A stretch of 64,000 nucleotides of DNA from Pseudomonas sp. DTU12.3 (GCF_004124275.1 NZ_CP027218.1:422001-486000); one strand, 5' to 3'; shown: positions 43,169 through 52,886, counted from the stretch's first letter. The notes: a model not told the origin generated them from the letters alone. Program-made: numbers and translations.

Positions 43169-44158
43169 TCAGGCTGTGATGATGCGGTTCTTGCCTTGGC
43201 GCTTGGCTTCGTACATCGCTGCATCCGCGCGGGCGAACAGGCTGTCGAGGCTTTCGTCTTCTTCAGTGAGACTGGTCAGGCCCTGGCTGACGCTGATGCC
43301 GAATGTCTGGCCGGCATGGCTGAAACTCAACCGTTGAATCTCCTGCTGCAACCGCTCGGCCACCTGCATCGCCATGTCCGGCGCACAGCCCGGAAACACC
43401 GCGGCAAACTCTTCCCCGCCAATTCGCCCGAACAGATCGCCACGGCGTAACGAACCGCGCCCGCACTCGGCAATCCGCTGCAGCACGTTGTCGCCTTCCG
43501 GGTGGCCGTAGGTGTCGTTGATTATCTTGAAATCGTCGATGTCCAGCAGCAGAAAGGCCATGGGCGAACCTTGCAGGCGCGCCTCTTCGAACTCGCGGTT
43601 GGCGCATTCGAAAAAGTGCCGGCGGTTACTGCTTTGCGTCAGCACGTCGGTGGTCGCCAGGCGATGAAGCTCGGTTTCCATCTGCTTCTTGTCGGTGATG
43701 TCTTCGGCGATGCCGACGATGATCACCGGTTGCCCGAGTTCGTCCTGGCGATTGATGAAGCACTTGTCGCTGAGCCAGCGCACCTGGCCATCGGCGGCGA
43801 TGATGCGGTATTCGCGATCTTCCACCGCGCCTTTGTGCAGCACTTCGGCGAGGCTGCGTTCGGCGTATTCCAGATCGTCGGGGTAGATGCTGTCGCGCCA
43901 CTGGTTGTGGTCGGCCAGCAGCAGGCCGGCAGAGCGGCCGAAAATCCGTTCATAAGCCGGGCTGACGTACAGCACCTGCCGGGTTTCCCAGTTGAAGGCC
44001 CAGAGTACGGCGTTGACGCTGACCAGCAGCGAGCTGAACAGCTGTTCGCGTTCGCTCAAGCGCGCTACTTCGCCTTGGGCGTGCATCAATGCCATGAGGG
44101 TTTGCGCGGCCTCGGGCCACTGCGGGAAGGATGAGTCTTTTTGATTGTTGTTGACCAT
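43169..44158 (-). CDS. PAS-GGDEF diguanylate cyclase
   Basis: The 329-residue soluble protein has a PAS domain (VLWAFNWETRQVLYVSPAYERIFG; EDREYRIIAADGQVRWLSDKCFI, residues ~45-160) and a GGDEF domain with GRIGGEEFAAVFPG. GGEEF is an active variant, and RRGD five residues upstream is an intact RxxD inhibitory site, so product inhibition by c-di-GMP is expected. It has no membrane helix. The start at 44158 (MVNNNQKDS) is my choice; the frame continues upstream to 44296 without a ribosome-binding site. The PAS ligand is unknown. The adjacent desaturase gene is not obviously related. Confidence 0.9.
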   Translation of the reverse strand: MVNNNQKDSSFPQWPEAAQTLMALMHAQGEVARLSEREQLFSSLLVSVNAVLWAFNWETRQVLYVSPAYERIFGRSAGLLLADHNQWRDSIYPDDLEYAERSLAEVLHKGAVEDREYRIIAADGQVRWLSDKCFINRQDELGQPVIIVGIAEDITDKKQMETELHRLATTDVLTQSSNRRHFFECANREFEEARLQGSPMAFLLLDIDDFKIINDTYGHPEGDNVLQRIAECGRGSLRRGDLFGRIGGEEFAAVFPGCAPDMAMQVAERLQQEIQRLSFSHAGQTFGISVSQGLTSLTEEDESLDSLFARADAAMYEAKRQGKNRIITA

Positions 44159-44305
44159 CGGCACAGATCTCAAAGGGCGTGCCGGGAGTTCGACAACAAC
44201 CACAGTACAACCCGCCGGGGTGGCGAAGTGTCTTTGAGATAGGGGATTTTCAGCGAAGTTCCCAGCGGGTGCGGGGTTCCGCCGGGCGGCTGCCAATGGT
44301 CAACC

Positions 44306-44390
44306 CTGTAGGAGCTGCCGCAGGCTGCGATCTCTTGACGTTGTTTTCAAAAAGACAAAGTCAAAAGATCGCAGCCTGCGGCAGCTCCTA
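44306..44390. repeat. Interspersed palindrome, family A, copy 6
   Basis: Inverted family A cores; the right arm abuts the (GATTACGC)5 tandem repeat. Confidence 0.92.
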
Positions 44391-44392
44391 CC

Positions 44393-44432
44393 GATTACGC
44401 GATTACGCGATTACGCGATTACGCGATTACGC
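44393..44432. repeat. (GATTACGC)5 tandem repeat
   Basis: Five perfect copies of an 8-bp unit, head to tail. The desaturase stop codon (TAA at 44427-44429 on the minus strand) lies in the last copy. Confidence 0.95.
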
Positions 44433-45608
44433 AGTAGGGCGCAGCGAGTAGGTTTTCAACTGGTCGGCGAATTCACGCAACGACTGAATGCCACTGGCTT
44501 CCGCCTCGTGAATCCATTCCTTGATGGCCGCGAGCATGTCGTGACCATTTGCGCTGGTCTTGACCCAGATCTGCTGCAGGGCCAGGCGTTTTTCGTAAAT
44601 TACCTTCAATGCCTGGCTGTGTTCGAGCATGTTCTGGATGCGCAAGTGATGACGATCTTCAAGCAGGCTGGTTTCCCGCGACAGCAGACGCTTGGCGCGG
44701 TGGAACTGGTGGCGCACCGAATGATCGACCTTGGCCAGCTCTTGCTTGACCAGCGGCCCGATCACCAACTTGCGGTACTGGGCCATGATCTGGAAGCGGT
44801 TGTTGAGGATCGCCATGGCGGTGTCCATGTCCAGATTGCCCTTGCCTTCGACCCGGTGGGCGATCGGCGCGACACGCTGAACCTTGGCCAGACGCAGGAA
44901 ACTGAACACTTTGATCCACGCCCAACCGAGGTCGAACTCCCACTTCTTCACCGACAGCTTGGCCGAGTTAGGGTAAGTGTGATGGTTGTTATGCAGTTCT
45001 TCGCCGCCGATCAGGATGCCCCACGGCACCAGATTGGTCGCCGCGTCGCGGCATTCGAAGTTGCGGTAGCCGACGGCATGGCCAAGACCGTTGATCACGC
45101 CGGCGGCCCATACCGGGATCCACATCATCTGGATCGCCCAGATGGTGATGCCGATGGTGCCGAACAGCAGCAGGTCGATCACGCCCATGATTGCCACGCC
45201 CAGCAGCGGGTAGCGGCTGTAGACGTTGCGTTCGATCCAGTCTTCCGGGCAGTTCTTGCCGTAGATGCGCAGGGTTTCCGGATTCTGCGCTTCAGCGCGG
45301 TACAGCTCGGCGCCAGTGCGCAGCACGGTGGAAAGGCCTTTGATGACCGGGCTGTGCGGGTCATCCTCGGTTTCGCACTTGGCGTGGTGTTTACGGTGGA
45401 TGGCGGTCCACTCGCGGGTGTTCTGCGCCGTGGTCAGCCACAGCCAGAAACGGAAAAAGTGCTTCAGGCCGGCATTCAGCTCAAGCGAGCGATGGGCCGA
45501 ATAGCGGTGCAGATAGACCGTGACGCCGACAATTGTCACGTGGGTCATCAACAGGGTGACCGCGACCAGAGACCAGGCCGACAAGCCAAGAAAACCTTCG
45601 TACCACAT
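44427..45608 (-). CDS. desA: Delta-9 fatty-acid/acyl desaturase DesA-type
   Basis: The 393-residue membrane enzyme has the three histidine boxes of acyl-lipid desaturases: HRYSAHR (~residue 34-40), HRKHH (~71-75) and HNNHH (~210-214), and four membrane helices (ending with TIGITIWAIQMMW). It puts a cis double bond in saturated acyl chains, adjusting membrane fluidity under oxygen. The position beside a GGDEF-EAL gene and the oscA-sbp-cysTWA block matches my recollection of PAO1 (PA0286). The stop codon falls inside an 8-bp tandem repeat. The start is the ATG at 45608. The C-terminal ~150 residues are soluble and helical. Confidence 0.93.
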   Translation of the reverse strand: MWYEGFLGLSAWSLVAVTLLMTHVTIVGVTVYLHRYSAHRSLELNAGLKHFFRFWLWLTTAQNTREWTAIHRKHHAKCETEDDPHSPVIKGLSTVLRTGAELYRAEAQNPETLRIYGKNCPEDWIERNVYSRYPLLGVAIMGVIDLLLFGTIGITIWAIQMMWIPVWAAGVINGLGHAVGYRNFECRDAATNLVPWGILIGGEELHNNHHTYPNSAKLSVKKWEFDLGWAWIKVFSFLRLAKVQRVAPIAHRVEGKGNLDMDTAMAILNNRFQIMAQYRKLVIGPLVKQELAKVDHSVRHQFHRAKRLLSRETSLLEDRHHLRIQNMLEHSQALKVIYEKRLALQQIWVKTSANGHDMLAAIKEWIHEAEASGIQSLREFADQLKTYSLRPTA

Positions 45609-45742
45609 AGGCTATAGGGCCCTCGATAAAGATAAAAACAGCCGTTGCATTATCACTAAGCACACAGATAAAACCAGTCGCCCTTTCAGATAAGAGTCGC
45701 TGGATGTTTCTTGACCTATAATTCCAACCTTTTTGTAGGGAC

Positions 45743-47674
45743 ATGGATAGCCGAATGTCTGCCACATATCGCGATGCCTTGCGTGCAGCGCTGCTCTATC
45801 TCGTGCTTGCCGTCGTCTGGCTGCAAGGTGCTGATCATTTATTAAACAATTTCTTCGATAACTCCGTCGATCTTGGCCGATGGCAACTGATCAACGGTTA
45901 TGTGTTTGCGGCGGTCAGCGCCGCGCTGATTTTTCTGGCGCGGGTTCGACTGTGCGAGTTTCTCGGGATCGGCGCGCGGTTGCGCGAGCGTCACGCTGAT
46001 CGCGAACGCCTGCGCCAGGCCGCAGCGGTGTTCGATTGCACCCGCGAAGGGGTGTTGGTGACCAACCACCAGGGGCTGATCGTGCACGTCAATCGTGCAT
46101 TCATCGAGATCACCGGTTATCAGCGCGAGGAAGTCCTCGGCCAGCGTCCCAGTCTGTTCAAGTCCGGGCATCATCCGCCGGGTTTCTATCAGGCAATGTT
46201 CGCCACCCTCGAGACCGAGGGCGAATGGAGCGGGGAAATCTGGAACCGCCGCAAGAGCGGCGAGATTTATCCACAGTGGCAAACCATCCGCGTCATTCAT
46301 GACGATCAGGGCCGCCTCAGTCATTACGTCGCGGTGTTTTCCGATATCAGCGCGATCAAGCACTCCGAGCATGAGCTCAAACACCTTGCGCACCACGACC
46401 CGCTGACCGATCTGCCCAATCGCCTGTTGTTCAGCGATCGTGCCGAGCAGGCGCTGGCCTCTGCGCAAATCCACAAGCGCGGTTGCGCGTTGCTGATGCT
46501 CGATCTCGATCACTTCAAAATGATCAACGACAGCCTCGGGCATAACGTCGGTGACCGCTTGCTCAAGGCGGTGGCGGCGCGGCTACAGGAACTGTTCGGA
46601 CCGGGGATTACCCTGGCGCGGCTCGGCGGCGACGAGTTCGCCGTGCTCGCGGAAAGTTGTCCACAGCCCGTGCAAGCGGCGGCACTGGCGCAACGCATTC
46701 TCGATGCGCTCAAGGAACCGTTCTGCATCGATGGCCACGAGTTGTTCATAAACGCCAGCATCGGCATCAGCCTGTTCCCCAGCGATGCATTGAGCGCCGA
46801 TCAACTGTTGCGTAATGCCGATGCGGCATTGTTCAAGGCCAAGAGCAGCGGCCGAAACGGTTACGCCTTGTACACCGAAGAGCTCACCGCCCACGCTCAG
46901 CGACGGGTCGAAATCGCGTTCGAACTGCGCCGGGCGCTGGAACAGCAGGAACTGCGTGTCTACTACCAGCCGGTGCATGACCTGAAAAGCAGTCGACTGA
47001 TTGGCGTCGAAGCGCTGGTTCGCTGGCAGCATCCGCAACGCGGTCTGGTGTCGCCGGCGGAGTTCATCCCGATTGCCGAACGCACCGGATTGATCGCCGA
47101 AATCGACGCATGGGTGATGCAACAGGCCTGTCGGCAGATGTGTGAGTGGCAGCAGGCCGGAATGGTGCTGTCATTTGTCGCGGTCAATGTGTCATCGCGG
47201 TTGTTTGCGCGCCGCGAGTTGTATCAGCAAGTGGCGCAGGTGCTGCATGACACCGGGCTGGATCCGGCGTATCTGGAGCTGGAAGTCACCGAAAGTGCGG
47301 TGATGGACGATCCGGAAGTGGCACTGGAGCAGATGCATCGTTTGCGTGAGTTGGGGATTCGCCTGGCGATTGATGATTTCGGCACCGGCTATTCGTCGCT
47401 GCTGCGACTCAAGCGTTTGCCGGTGCAAAAATTGAAGATCGATCAGGGCTTTGTGGCCGGTTTGCCGTGGGATGAGGATGACGCGGCGATTGTCCGGGTG
47501 ATTATTGCGCTGGCGCGGAGCATGGGCATGCAGGTGCATGCCGAGGGGATTGAGCAGGCTGAGCAGGCGGTGTTCCTGCTCGCGCAGGAATGTGATCTTG
47601 GACAGGGCTACTGGTTTGGACGGCCGAGTCCTGCCTCGGAGATTGATTGGGCGCGCGCGCCATTGATTGGTTAA
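45743..47674 (+). CDS. PAS-GGDEF-EAL c-di-GMP protein (PA0285/PipA-like)
   Basis: The 643-residue protein has two N-terminal membrane helices (residues ~10-65), a PAS domain (VFDCTREGVLVTNHQGLIVHVN...), a GGDEF domain with RLGGDEFAVLAESC and no RxxD I-site, and an EAL domain. The EAL domain keeps all catalytic groups: GVEALVRWQHP, NVSSRLF, ELEVTESAVMDD, AIDDFGTGYSSL, KLKIDQGFV and AEGIEQAEQAVF. Phosphodiesterase activity is therefore likely. Good RBS (TAGGG) before the ATG at 45743. It runs divergently from desA across a 134-bp promoter region. The gene position and architecture fit PA0285 of P. aeruginosa, known as PipA, by synteny from memory. Confidence 0.92.
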   Translation: MDSRMSATYRDALRAALLYLVLAVVWLQGADHLLNNFFDNSVDLGRWQLINGYVFAAVSAALIFLARVRLCEFLGIGARLRERHADRERLRQAAAVFDCTREGVLVTNHQGLIVHVNRAFIEITGYQREEVLGQRPSLFKSGHHPPGFYQAMFATLETEGEWSGEIWNRRKSGEIYPQWQTIRVIHDDQGRLSHYVAVFSDISAIKHSEHELKHLAHHDPLTDLPNRLLFSDRAEQALASAQIHKRGCALLMLDLDHFKMINDSLGHNVGDRLLKAVAARLQELFGPGITLARLGGDEFAVLAESCPQPVQAAALAQRILDALKEPFCIDGHELFINASIGISLFPSDALSADQLLRNADAALFKAKSSGRNGYALYTEELTAHAQRRVEIAFELRRALEQQELRVYYQPVHDLKSSRLIGVEALVRWQHPQRGLVSPAEFIPIAERTGLIAEIDAWVMQQACRQMCEWQQAGMVLSFVAVNVSSRLFARRELYQQVAQVLHDTGLDPAYLELEVTESAVMDDPEVALEQMHRLRELGIRLAIDDFGTGYSSLLRLKRLPVQKLKIDQGFVAGLPWDEDDAAIVRVIIALARSMGMQVHAEGIEQAEQAVFLLAQECDLGQGYWFGRPSPASEIDWARAPLIG

Positions 47675-47677
47675 AGA

Positions 47678-47762
47678 TCAAAAGATCGTCCGATCGCGGC
47701 CCGAGCCTTCGGCAGCTCCTACGCAATTACTGTAGGAGCTGCCGGAGGCTGCGATCTTTTGC
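47678..47762. repeat. Interspersed palindrome, family A, copy 7
   Basis: A degenerate family A hairpin (left arm GATCGCGGCCCGAGCCTTCGG) just after the GGDEF-EAL stop. Confidence 0.85.
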
Positions 47763-47817
47763 TTCAACAGGCTGCAAACCCTTGCCCCGCCACATAATGT
47801 TTTCTAGTTATATAAAC

Positions 47818-47842
47818 ATTCTTAAATAGTCTTTTTAAGAAT
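47818..47842. promoter_or_regulatory. Inverted repeat upstream of oscA
   Basis: ATTCTTAAA (47818-47826) and TTTAAGAAT (47834-47842) form a perfect 9-bp inverted repeat, 83 bp before oscA. It could be a CysB-type activator site, since the genes below are sulfur-controlled in other pseudomonads; not proven. Confidence 0.5.
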
Positions 47843-47924
47843 ATCCATGCCTCTCTTATATTGCTCCCACGCCGAACGCAGTGCCGCCCACTGCCAGGCA
47901 AATCCCATTCAAAGGAGCAGCACC

Positions 47925-48107
47925 ATGAGCGCATCCCTTCGCAGCGTTGACGGTCAGGACGAAACCACCATCTTGCGTGAAATCCAGAGCGCCCTGCGCG
48001 ATCTGCGGTTTGGCGCGGTGGAGATCACTGTGCACAACGCGCAGGTCGTGCAGATCGAACGCAAAGAAAAATTCCGTTTGCAGCAACCGGGTAAACAACC
48101 GGGCTGA
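47925..48107 (+). CDS. oscA: OscA-like YezD-family (DUF2292) small protein
   Basis: This 60-residue protein matches DUF2292/YezD: ILREIQSALRDLRFGAVEITVHNAQVVQIERKEK. OscA of Pseudomonas corrugata, immediately upstream of sbp, is needed for growth on organosulfur sources and for chromate tolerance; the same neighbourhood is seen here. AAGGAG precedes the ATG at 47925. Its molecular role is not known. It is separated from sbp by a family A palindrome, so the two may be transcribed from one upstream start with the hairpin modulating the ratio. Confidence 0.88.
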   Translation: MSASLRSVDGQDETTILREIQSALRDLRFGAVEITVHNAQVVQIERKEKFRLQQPGKQPG

Positions 48108-48116
48108 GGTGAAGAT

Positions 48117-48185
48117 CAAAAGATCGCAGCCTGCGGCAGCTCCTACGGGGGATTGATGTAGGAGCTGCCGCAGGCTCCGATCTTT
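48117..48185. repeat. Interspersed palindrome, family A, copy 8
   Basis: A compact copy with an 18-bp spacer between oscA and sbp, inside a probable transcription unit. Confidence 0.9.
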
Positions 48186-48252
48186 AGCCGGCAAACCCGA
48201 TTCCAGATATTCATAAGAAAAAGCCACCACCAGAATTCCAGGAGCTTTCACC

Positions 48253-49266
48253 ATGTCGTCGATTCGCCGTTACGCTTTGGCCGCCCTGGCCAGCGCTGTG
48301 TTTGCCGGTTCCGCGGTTGCCAAGGATTACGAGCTGCTCAACGTGTCGTATGACCCGACGCGCGAGCTGTATCAGGACTACAACGCCGAATTCATCAAGT
48401 TCTGGCAGAAAGACCACGCCGGCGACACCGTGAAAATCCAGCAATCCCACGGTGGTTCGGGCAAGCAGGGCCGTGCGGTGATCGACGGTCTGCGCGCCGA
48501 CGTAGTAACCCTGGCGCTGGCTGGCGACATCGATGAAATCGCCAAGCTCGGCAAGACCCTGCCCGCCGACTGGCAGAAGCGTCTGCCGGAAGCGAGCACG
48601 CCGTACACCTCGACCATCGTCTTCCTGGTGCGCAAGGGCAACCCGAAAGGCATCAAGGACTGGGGCGATCTTGTCAAGAACGATGTCTCGGTGATCACGC
48701 CGAACCCGAAAACCTCCGGCGGTGCACGCTGGAACTTCCTTGCAGCGTGGGCCTATGGCCTGAAAGCCAACGGCGGCAGCGAAGAAAAAGCCAAGGAATA
48801 TGTACAAACCCTGTTCAAGCACGTGCCGATCCTCGACACCGGTGCGCGCGGTTCGACCATTACTTTCGTCAACAACGGTCAGGGCGACGTGTTGCTGGCC
48901 TGGGAAAACGAAGCGTTCCTGGCGCTGAAAGAAGATGGCGGCGCCGACAAGTTCGACATCGTCGTGCCTTCGCTGTCGATCCTCGCCGAGCCGCCAGTGG
49001 CCGTGGTCGACAAGAACGCCGAGAAGAAGGGCAACGAGCAGATCGCCGAAGCCTATCTGAAGCACCTGTACAGCCCGGCCGGTCAGGAAATTGCAGCGAA
49101 GAACTTCTACCGTCCGCGTGACAAGGACGTGGCTGCAAAGTACGCCCAGCAGTTCCCGAAACTGGACCTGGTGACCATCGACAAGGACTTTGGCGGCTGG
49201 AAAACCGCGCAGCCGAAATTCTTCAACGACGGTGGCGTGTTCGACCAGATTTATCAGGCGCAGTAA
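48253..49266 (+). CDS. sbp: Periplasmic sulfate-binding protein
   Basis: The 337-residue protein has a Sec signal (residues ~1-23, cleaved near GSAVAKD) and then [17 protein letters not shown], the start common to Sbp/Cys[34 protein letters not shown] and the conserved C-terminal region with TIDKDFGGW form the sulfate pocket. It delivers sulfate to CysTWA. A large palindrome lies between it and cysT. Expression is likely raised under sulfate limitation by CysB, as in other pseudomonads. Confidence 0.97.
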   Translation: MSSIRRYALAALASAVFAGSAVAKDYELLNVSYDPTRELYQDYNAEFIKFWQKDHAGDTVKIQQSHGGSGKQGRAVIDGLRADVVTLALAGDIDEIAKLGKTLPADWQKRLPEASTPYTSTIVFLVRKGNPKGIKDWGDLVKNDVSVITPNPKTSGGARWNFLAAWAYGLKANGGSEEKAKEYVQTLFKHVPILDTGARGSTITFVNNGQGDVLLAWENEAFLALKEDGGADKFDIVVPSLSILAEPPVAVVDKNAEKKGNEQIAEAYLKHLYSPAGQEIAAKNFYRPRDKDVAAKYAQQFPKLDLVTIDKDFGGWKTAQPKFFNDGGVFDQIYQAQ

Positions 49267-49281
49267 TCTGACTACAAAACT

Positions 49282-49443
49282 GTGGGAGCGGGCTTTTGTG
49301 GCGAGGGGATTTATCCCCGTTGGGCAGCGAAGCTGCCCCAAAACCATCACATGCGGTGTATCTGGTTTTCCGCATTTGCCGATTTTGGGGCTACTGCGTA
49401 GCCCAACGGGGATAAATCCCCTCGCCACAGGGTTCACTCCCAC
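49282..49443. repeat. Large intergenic palindrome (162 bp) between sbp and cysT
   Basis: A perfect 29-bp inverted repeat (arms 49297-49325 and 49401-49429) is nested in outer GTGGGAG/CTCCCAC ends related to family B, with a second inner pair (CCCCAAAA / TTTTGGGG). Each long arm itself contains GGGGATTTATCCCC. Confidence 0.95.
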
Positions 49444-49471
49444 ATTGATGCGTTTTTAACCAAGGACTTTC

Positions 49472-50290
49472 ATGTCGCGTCGTATCTCCCCCGTCATACC
49501 CGGCTTCGGGCTGACGCTGGGTTACACCTTGGTGTACCTCAGCCTGATTGTGCTTATCCCCCTGGCGGCGATGTTCGTCCACGCCGCCCAACTCACCTGG
49601 GATCAGTTCTGGGCGATCATCTCCGCACCACGGGTGCTGGCGGCATTGAAGCTGAGCTTCGGCACCGCGCTGTGCGCCGCGATCATCAACGGCATCATCG
49701 GCACGCTGCTGGCGTGGGTACTGGTGCGCTACACCTTCCCGGGGCGCAAGGTGATCGACGCGATGATCGATCTGCCATTTGCCCTGCCGACAGCGGTGGC
49801 CGGCATCGCGCTGACCGCGCTGTATGCGCCGGCCGGACTGGTCGGCCAGTTCGCTGCAGACCTCGGTTTCAAAATCGCTTACACCCCACTGGGTATCACT
49901 TTGGCGCTGACCTTCGTCACACTGCCGTTTGTGGTGCGCACGGTGCAACCGGTATTGGCCGACATTCCCCGTGAAGTCGAAGAAGCCGCTGCATGCCTCG
50001 GTGCGAAACCGTTGCAGGTGTTCCGCCACATCCTCGTCCCCGCGCTGCTGCCTGCCTGGCTCACCGGTTTTGCCCTGGCGTTTGCGCGAGGCGTCGGCGA
50101 GTACGGTTCGGTGATTTTCATCGCCGGCAACATGCCGATGAAAACCGAGATCCTGCCGCTGCTGATCATGGTCAAACTCGACCAATACGATTACACCGGC
50201 GCCACTGCCATCGGCGTGTTGATGCTGGTAGTTTCCTTCGTCCTGTTGCTGCTGATCAACTTGCTGCAGCGGCGCATCGAAACCCCATAA
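49472..50290 (+). CDS. cysT: Sulfate/thiosulfate ABC transporter permease CysT
   Basis: The 272-residue inner-membrane protein has six predicted helices. It shows the permease coupling motif [30 protein letters not shown] and the family-specific [12 protein letters not shown] ending. It pairs with CysW and CysA to import sulfate bound by Sbp. The gene starts at the ATG at 49472 with AAGGA upstream, 29 bp past the large palindrome, and cysW follows by 13 bp. Confidence 0.97.
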   Translation: MSRRISPVIPGFGLTLGYTLVYLSLIVLIPLAAMFVHAAQLTWDQFWAIISAPRVLAALKLSFGTALCAAIINGIIGTLLAWVLVRYTFPGRKVIDAMIDLPFALPTAVAGIALTALYAPAGLVGQFAADLGFKIAYTPLGITLALTFVTLPFVVRTVQPVLADIPREVEEAAACLGAKPLQVFRHILVPALLPAWLTGFALAFARGVGEYGSVIFIAGNMPMKTEILPLLIMVKLDQYDYTGATAIGVLMLVVSFVLLLLINLLQRRIETP

Positions 50291-50303
50291 GGAGGCGCGA
50301 ACC

Positions 50304-51176
50304 ATGTCCCAATCGTCTATTGCGGCCGCCTCTTCGGCCAACGCCGCGCGCCGTGGCAGTGCCACTTCGCGCAGAGTCCTGATCGGCCTTGGCTGGCTGG
50401 TTTTTTTCCTGTTTCTGCTGCTGCCGTTGTTCATCGTCGTATCGCAGGGTTTGAAGAATGGCCTCGGCGCATTTTTCATCGCGATCTTTGAACCGGATGC
50501 ACTGTCGGCACTAAAACTCACTGTATTCGCCGTGCTGATTTCGGTACCGCTGAACCTGGTGTTTGGCGTCAGCGCCGCATGGTGCGTGAGCAAATACTCG
50601 TTCCGCGGCAAGAGCATGCTGGTGACGCTGATCGACCTGCCGTTCTCGGTGTCGCCGGTGATCGCCGGTCTGGTCTACGTGCTGATGTTCGGTGCGCAGG
50701 GCCTGTTCGGGCCGTGGCTGCAGGATCACGACATCCAGATCGTCTTCGCCCTGCCGGGCATCGTGCTGGCGACGATTTTCGTCACCGTGCCGTTCGTGGC
50801 CCGCGAGCTGATTCCGCTGATGCAGGAACAAGGCACGCAGGAAGAAGAAGCCGCACGCCTGCTCGGCGCCAACGGCTGGCAGATGTTCTGGCATGTCACC
50901 GTGCCGAACATCAAGTGGGGTCTGATTTATGGCGTGGTGCTGTGCACCGCGCGGGCCATGGGTGAATTCGGTGCGGTCTCGGTAGTCTCCGGGCACATTC
51001 GCGGGGTGACCAACACCTTGCCGTTGCACGTCGAGATCCTCTACAACGAATACAACCACGTGGCCGCGTTCGCCGTGGCGAGCCTGTTGCTGATCCTGGC
51101 GCTCTTCATCCTGCTGCTCAAGCAGTGGAGCGAAAACCGTATCAACCGCCTGCGCGCCAGCGCCGCGGAGGAATAA
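50304..51176 (+). CDS. cysW: Sulfate/thiosulfate ABC transporter permease CysW
   Basis: The 290-residue permease has six membrane helices after a short basic N-terminus. It shows the coupling motif [29 protein letters not shown] and the conserved [15 protein letters not shown] loop that distinguishes CysW. It forms the transport pore with CysT. GGAGG lies 10 bases upstream of the start codon, 13 bp after the cysT stop; cysA follows by 3 bp. Confidence 0.97.
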   Translation: MSQSSIAAASSANAARRGSATSRRVLIGLGWLVFFLFLLLPLFIVVSQGLKNGLGAFFIAIFEPDALSALKLTVFAVLISVPLNLVFGVSAAWCVSKYSFRGKSMLVTLIDLPFSVSPVIAGLVYVLMFGAQGLFGPWLQDHDIQIVFALPGIVLATIFVTVPFVARELIPLMQEQGTQEEEAARLLGANGWQMFWHVTVPNIKWGLIYGVVLCTARAMGEFGAVSVVSGHIRGVTNTLPLHVEILYNEYNHVAAFAVASLLLILALFILLLKQWSENRINRLRASAAEE

Positions 51177-51179
51177 TTC

Positions 51180-52169
51180 ATGTCGATCGAAGTGCGTAAC
51201 GTCAGCAAGAATTTCAATGCGTTCAGGGCGCTGGACAACATCAGCCTGGACATCCACAGCGGTGAACTGGTCGCGTTGCTCGGCCCCTCGGGCTGCGGCA
51301 AGACCACGCTGTTGCGGATTATCGCCGGTCTGGAAACCCCGGATCAGGGCAACATCGTCTTCCACGGCGAAGACGTCTCCGGCCACGACGTGCGTGATCG
51401 CAACGTCGGTTTCGTGTTCCAGCACTACGCCTTGTTCCGCCACATGACCGTGTTCGACAACGTCGCGTTCGGCCTGCGCATGAAACCGAAAAACCAGCGC
51501 CCGAGCGAAAGCCAGATCGCGGTCAAGGTTCACGAACTGCTGAACATGGTGCAGCTGGACTGGCTGTCGGATCGTTATCCGGAGCAGTTGTCCGGTGGCC
51601 AGCGTCAGCGCATCGCGCTGGCCCGCGCCTTGGCGGTAGAGCCGAAGGTGTTGCTGCTGGATGAGCCGTTCGGCGCCCTTGATGCCAAGGTGCGTAAAGA
51701 ACTGCGCCGCTGGTTGGCGCGGCTGCACGAAGACATCAACCTGACTTCGGTTTTTGTAACCCACGACCAGGAAGAGGCGATGGAGGTTGCTGACCGTATC
51801 GTGGTGATGAACAAGGGCGTGATCGAGCAGATCGGCTCACCGGGCGACGTCTACGAAAACCCGGCCAGCGATTTCGTTTACCACTTCCTTGGGGATTCGA
51901 ACCGCCTGCTGTTGAGTGACGACAATCACGTGCTGTTCCGTCCGCACGAGGTGTCGTTGTCCAAGCATGAGCTGGAGGATCACCATGCGGCTGAGGTGCG
52001 TGATATTCGGCCGTTGGGCGCGACTACGCGGGTGACGTTGAAGGTTGAAGGGCAGACCGATCTGATCGAAGCCGAAGTGGTCAAGGATCACGACAGCCTG
52101 ATCGGCTTGGCCAAGGGTGAAACCCTGTTCTTCAAGCCGAAGGTCTGGCAGAAAGTCGCCAGCCTTTAA
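51180..52169 (+). CDS. cysA: Sulfate/thiosulfate ABC transporter ATPase CysA
   Basis: The 329-residue ATPase has Walker [10 protein letters not shown] (~residues 35-43), signature [15 protein letters not shown], Walker [13 protein letters not shown] and the H-loop [17 protein letters not shown]-terminal TOBE-like domain completes it (from ~240), as in CysA. It drives sulfate and thiosulfate import with CysT and CysW. It closes the cysTWA unit, with a family B palindrome downstream. Confidence 0.97.
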   Translation: MSIEVRNVSKNFNAFRALDNISLDIHSGELVALLGPSGCGKTTLLRIIAGLETPDQGNIVFHGEDVSGHDVRDRNVGFVFQHYALFRHMTVFDNVAFGLRMKPKNQRPSESQIAVKVHELLNMVQLDWLSDRYPEQLSGGQRQRIALARALAVEPKVLLLDEPFGALDAKVRKELRRWLARLHEDINLTSVFVTHDQEEAMEVADRIVVMNKGVIEQIGSPGDVYENPASDFVYHFLGDSNRLLLSDDNHVLFRPHEVSLSKHELEDHHAAEVRDIRPLGATTRVTLKVEGQTDLIEAEVVKDHDSLIGLAKGETLFFKPKVWQKVASL

Positions 52170-52180
52170 AACCAAAAGCT

Positions 52181-52275
52181 TCGCGAGCAAGCCCGCTCCC
52201 ACAGGGATTTTGGTTGTTCACAAATTTTGTGTTCAACACCCATCCAATGTGGGAGCGAGCCTGCTCGCGAAAGCG
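52181..52275. repeat. Interspersed palindrome, family B, copy 2
   Basis: CTTCGCGAGCAAGCCCGCTC and its near-complement flank a 42-bp AT-rich spacer between convergent cysA and the Mpo1-like gene. Confidence 0.9.
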
Positions 52276-52277
52276 GT

Positions 52278-52802
52278 CTAAACAGCCGCACGATTCGGAT
52301 TGACCCGCACCACCCCCGCCCGCGCCTCGATCTGTTCTTTCAACTCATGCCGCATCCCGAGCATGAACGCCAATTCGGCCACGACAAACAGCGGCCCGAC
52401 AATCAGCCCCGACACGTCATCGACAAACGCCGGTTTGCGTCCTTCATAGTGATGCCCGACAAACTGGATCACCCAGCCGATCACAAACATCGCCACACCG
52501 CTGCTCAGCCAGACCATGGTGCTTTGCTGCGCCAGAACATGCCCGGCCCACACAGATAGGCCCATCAGCACCGTCATCAGTACGCCCAACTTCACTTCCA
52601 GGCGCAGATAAAACCACGCCGAGGCCAGCGCCAACACAACGGCTGGAGATATCCACAAGCCACCCAGCAACCATTCTGGCCGCGACAACAACACGGCCAC
52701 CGCCACCACGATCAGCGGAATACCGATAAAGTGGCTGGCGATGTTGCGCGGATCGCGGTGGTAGGCGGCGTATTGACTGAGATGGTCGACGAGGTTTTTC
52801 AT
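52278..52802 (-). CDS. Mpo1-like membrane protein (DUF962)
   Basis: The 174-residue protein has four membrane helices and the two conserved histidine stretches of the Mpo1 family, YHRDPRNIASHFIGIPLIV near the N-terminus and VGHHYEGRKPAF in the middle. Yeast Mpo1 is an Fe(II) dioxygenase for 2-hydroxy fatty acids, and bacterial members share the motifs. The ATG at 52802 has GGAGGA upstream; the longer frame has no such site. It runs divergently from the Crp/Fnr gene across 84 bp. The bacterial substrate is unknown. Confidence 0.85.
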   Translation of the reverse strand: MKNLVDHLSQYAAYHRDPRNIASHFIGIPLIVVAVAVLLSRPEWLLGGLWISPAVVLALASAWFYLRLEVKLGVLMTVLMGLSVWAGHVLAQQSTMVWLSSGVAMFVIGWVIQFVGHHYEGRKPAFVDDVSGLIVGPLFVVAELAFMLGMRHELKEQIEARAGVVRVNPNRAAV

Positions 52803-52886
52803 TGTTGTTCCTCCGGTAGGGTTGATTGCATCATCCCTCGGGATCAGGTTTCGCTCTGTCAGGCAGGCGACAATCCAGGAGTGTTT

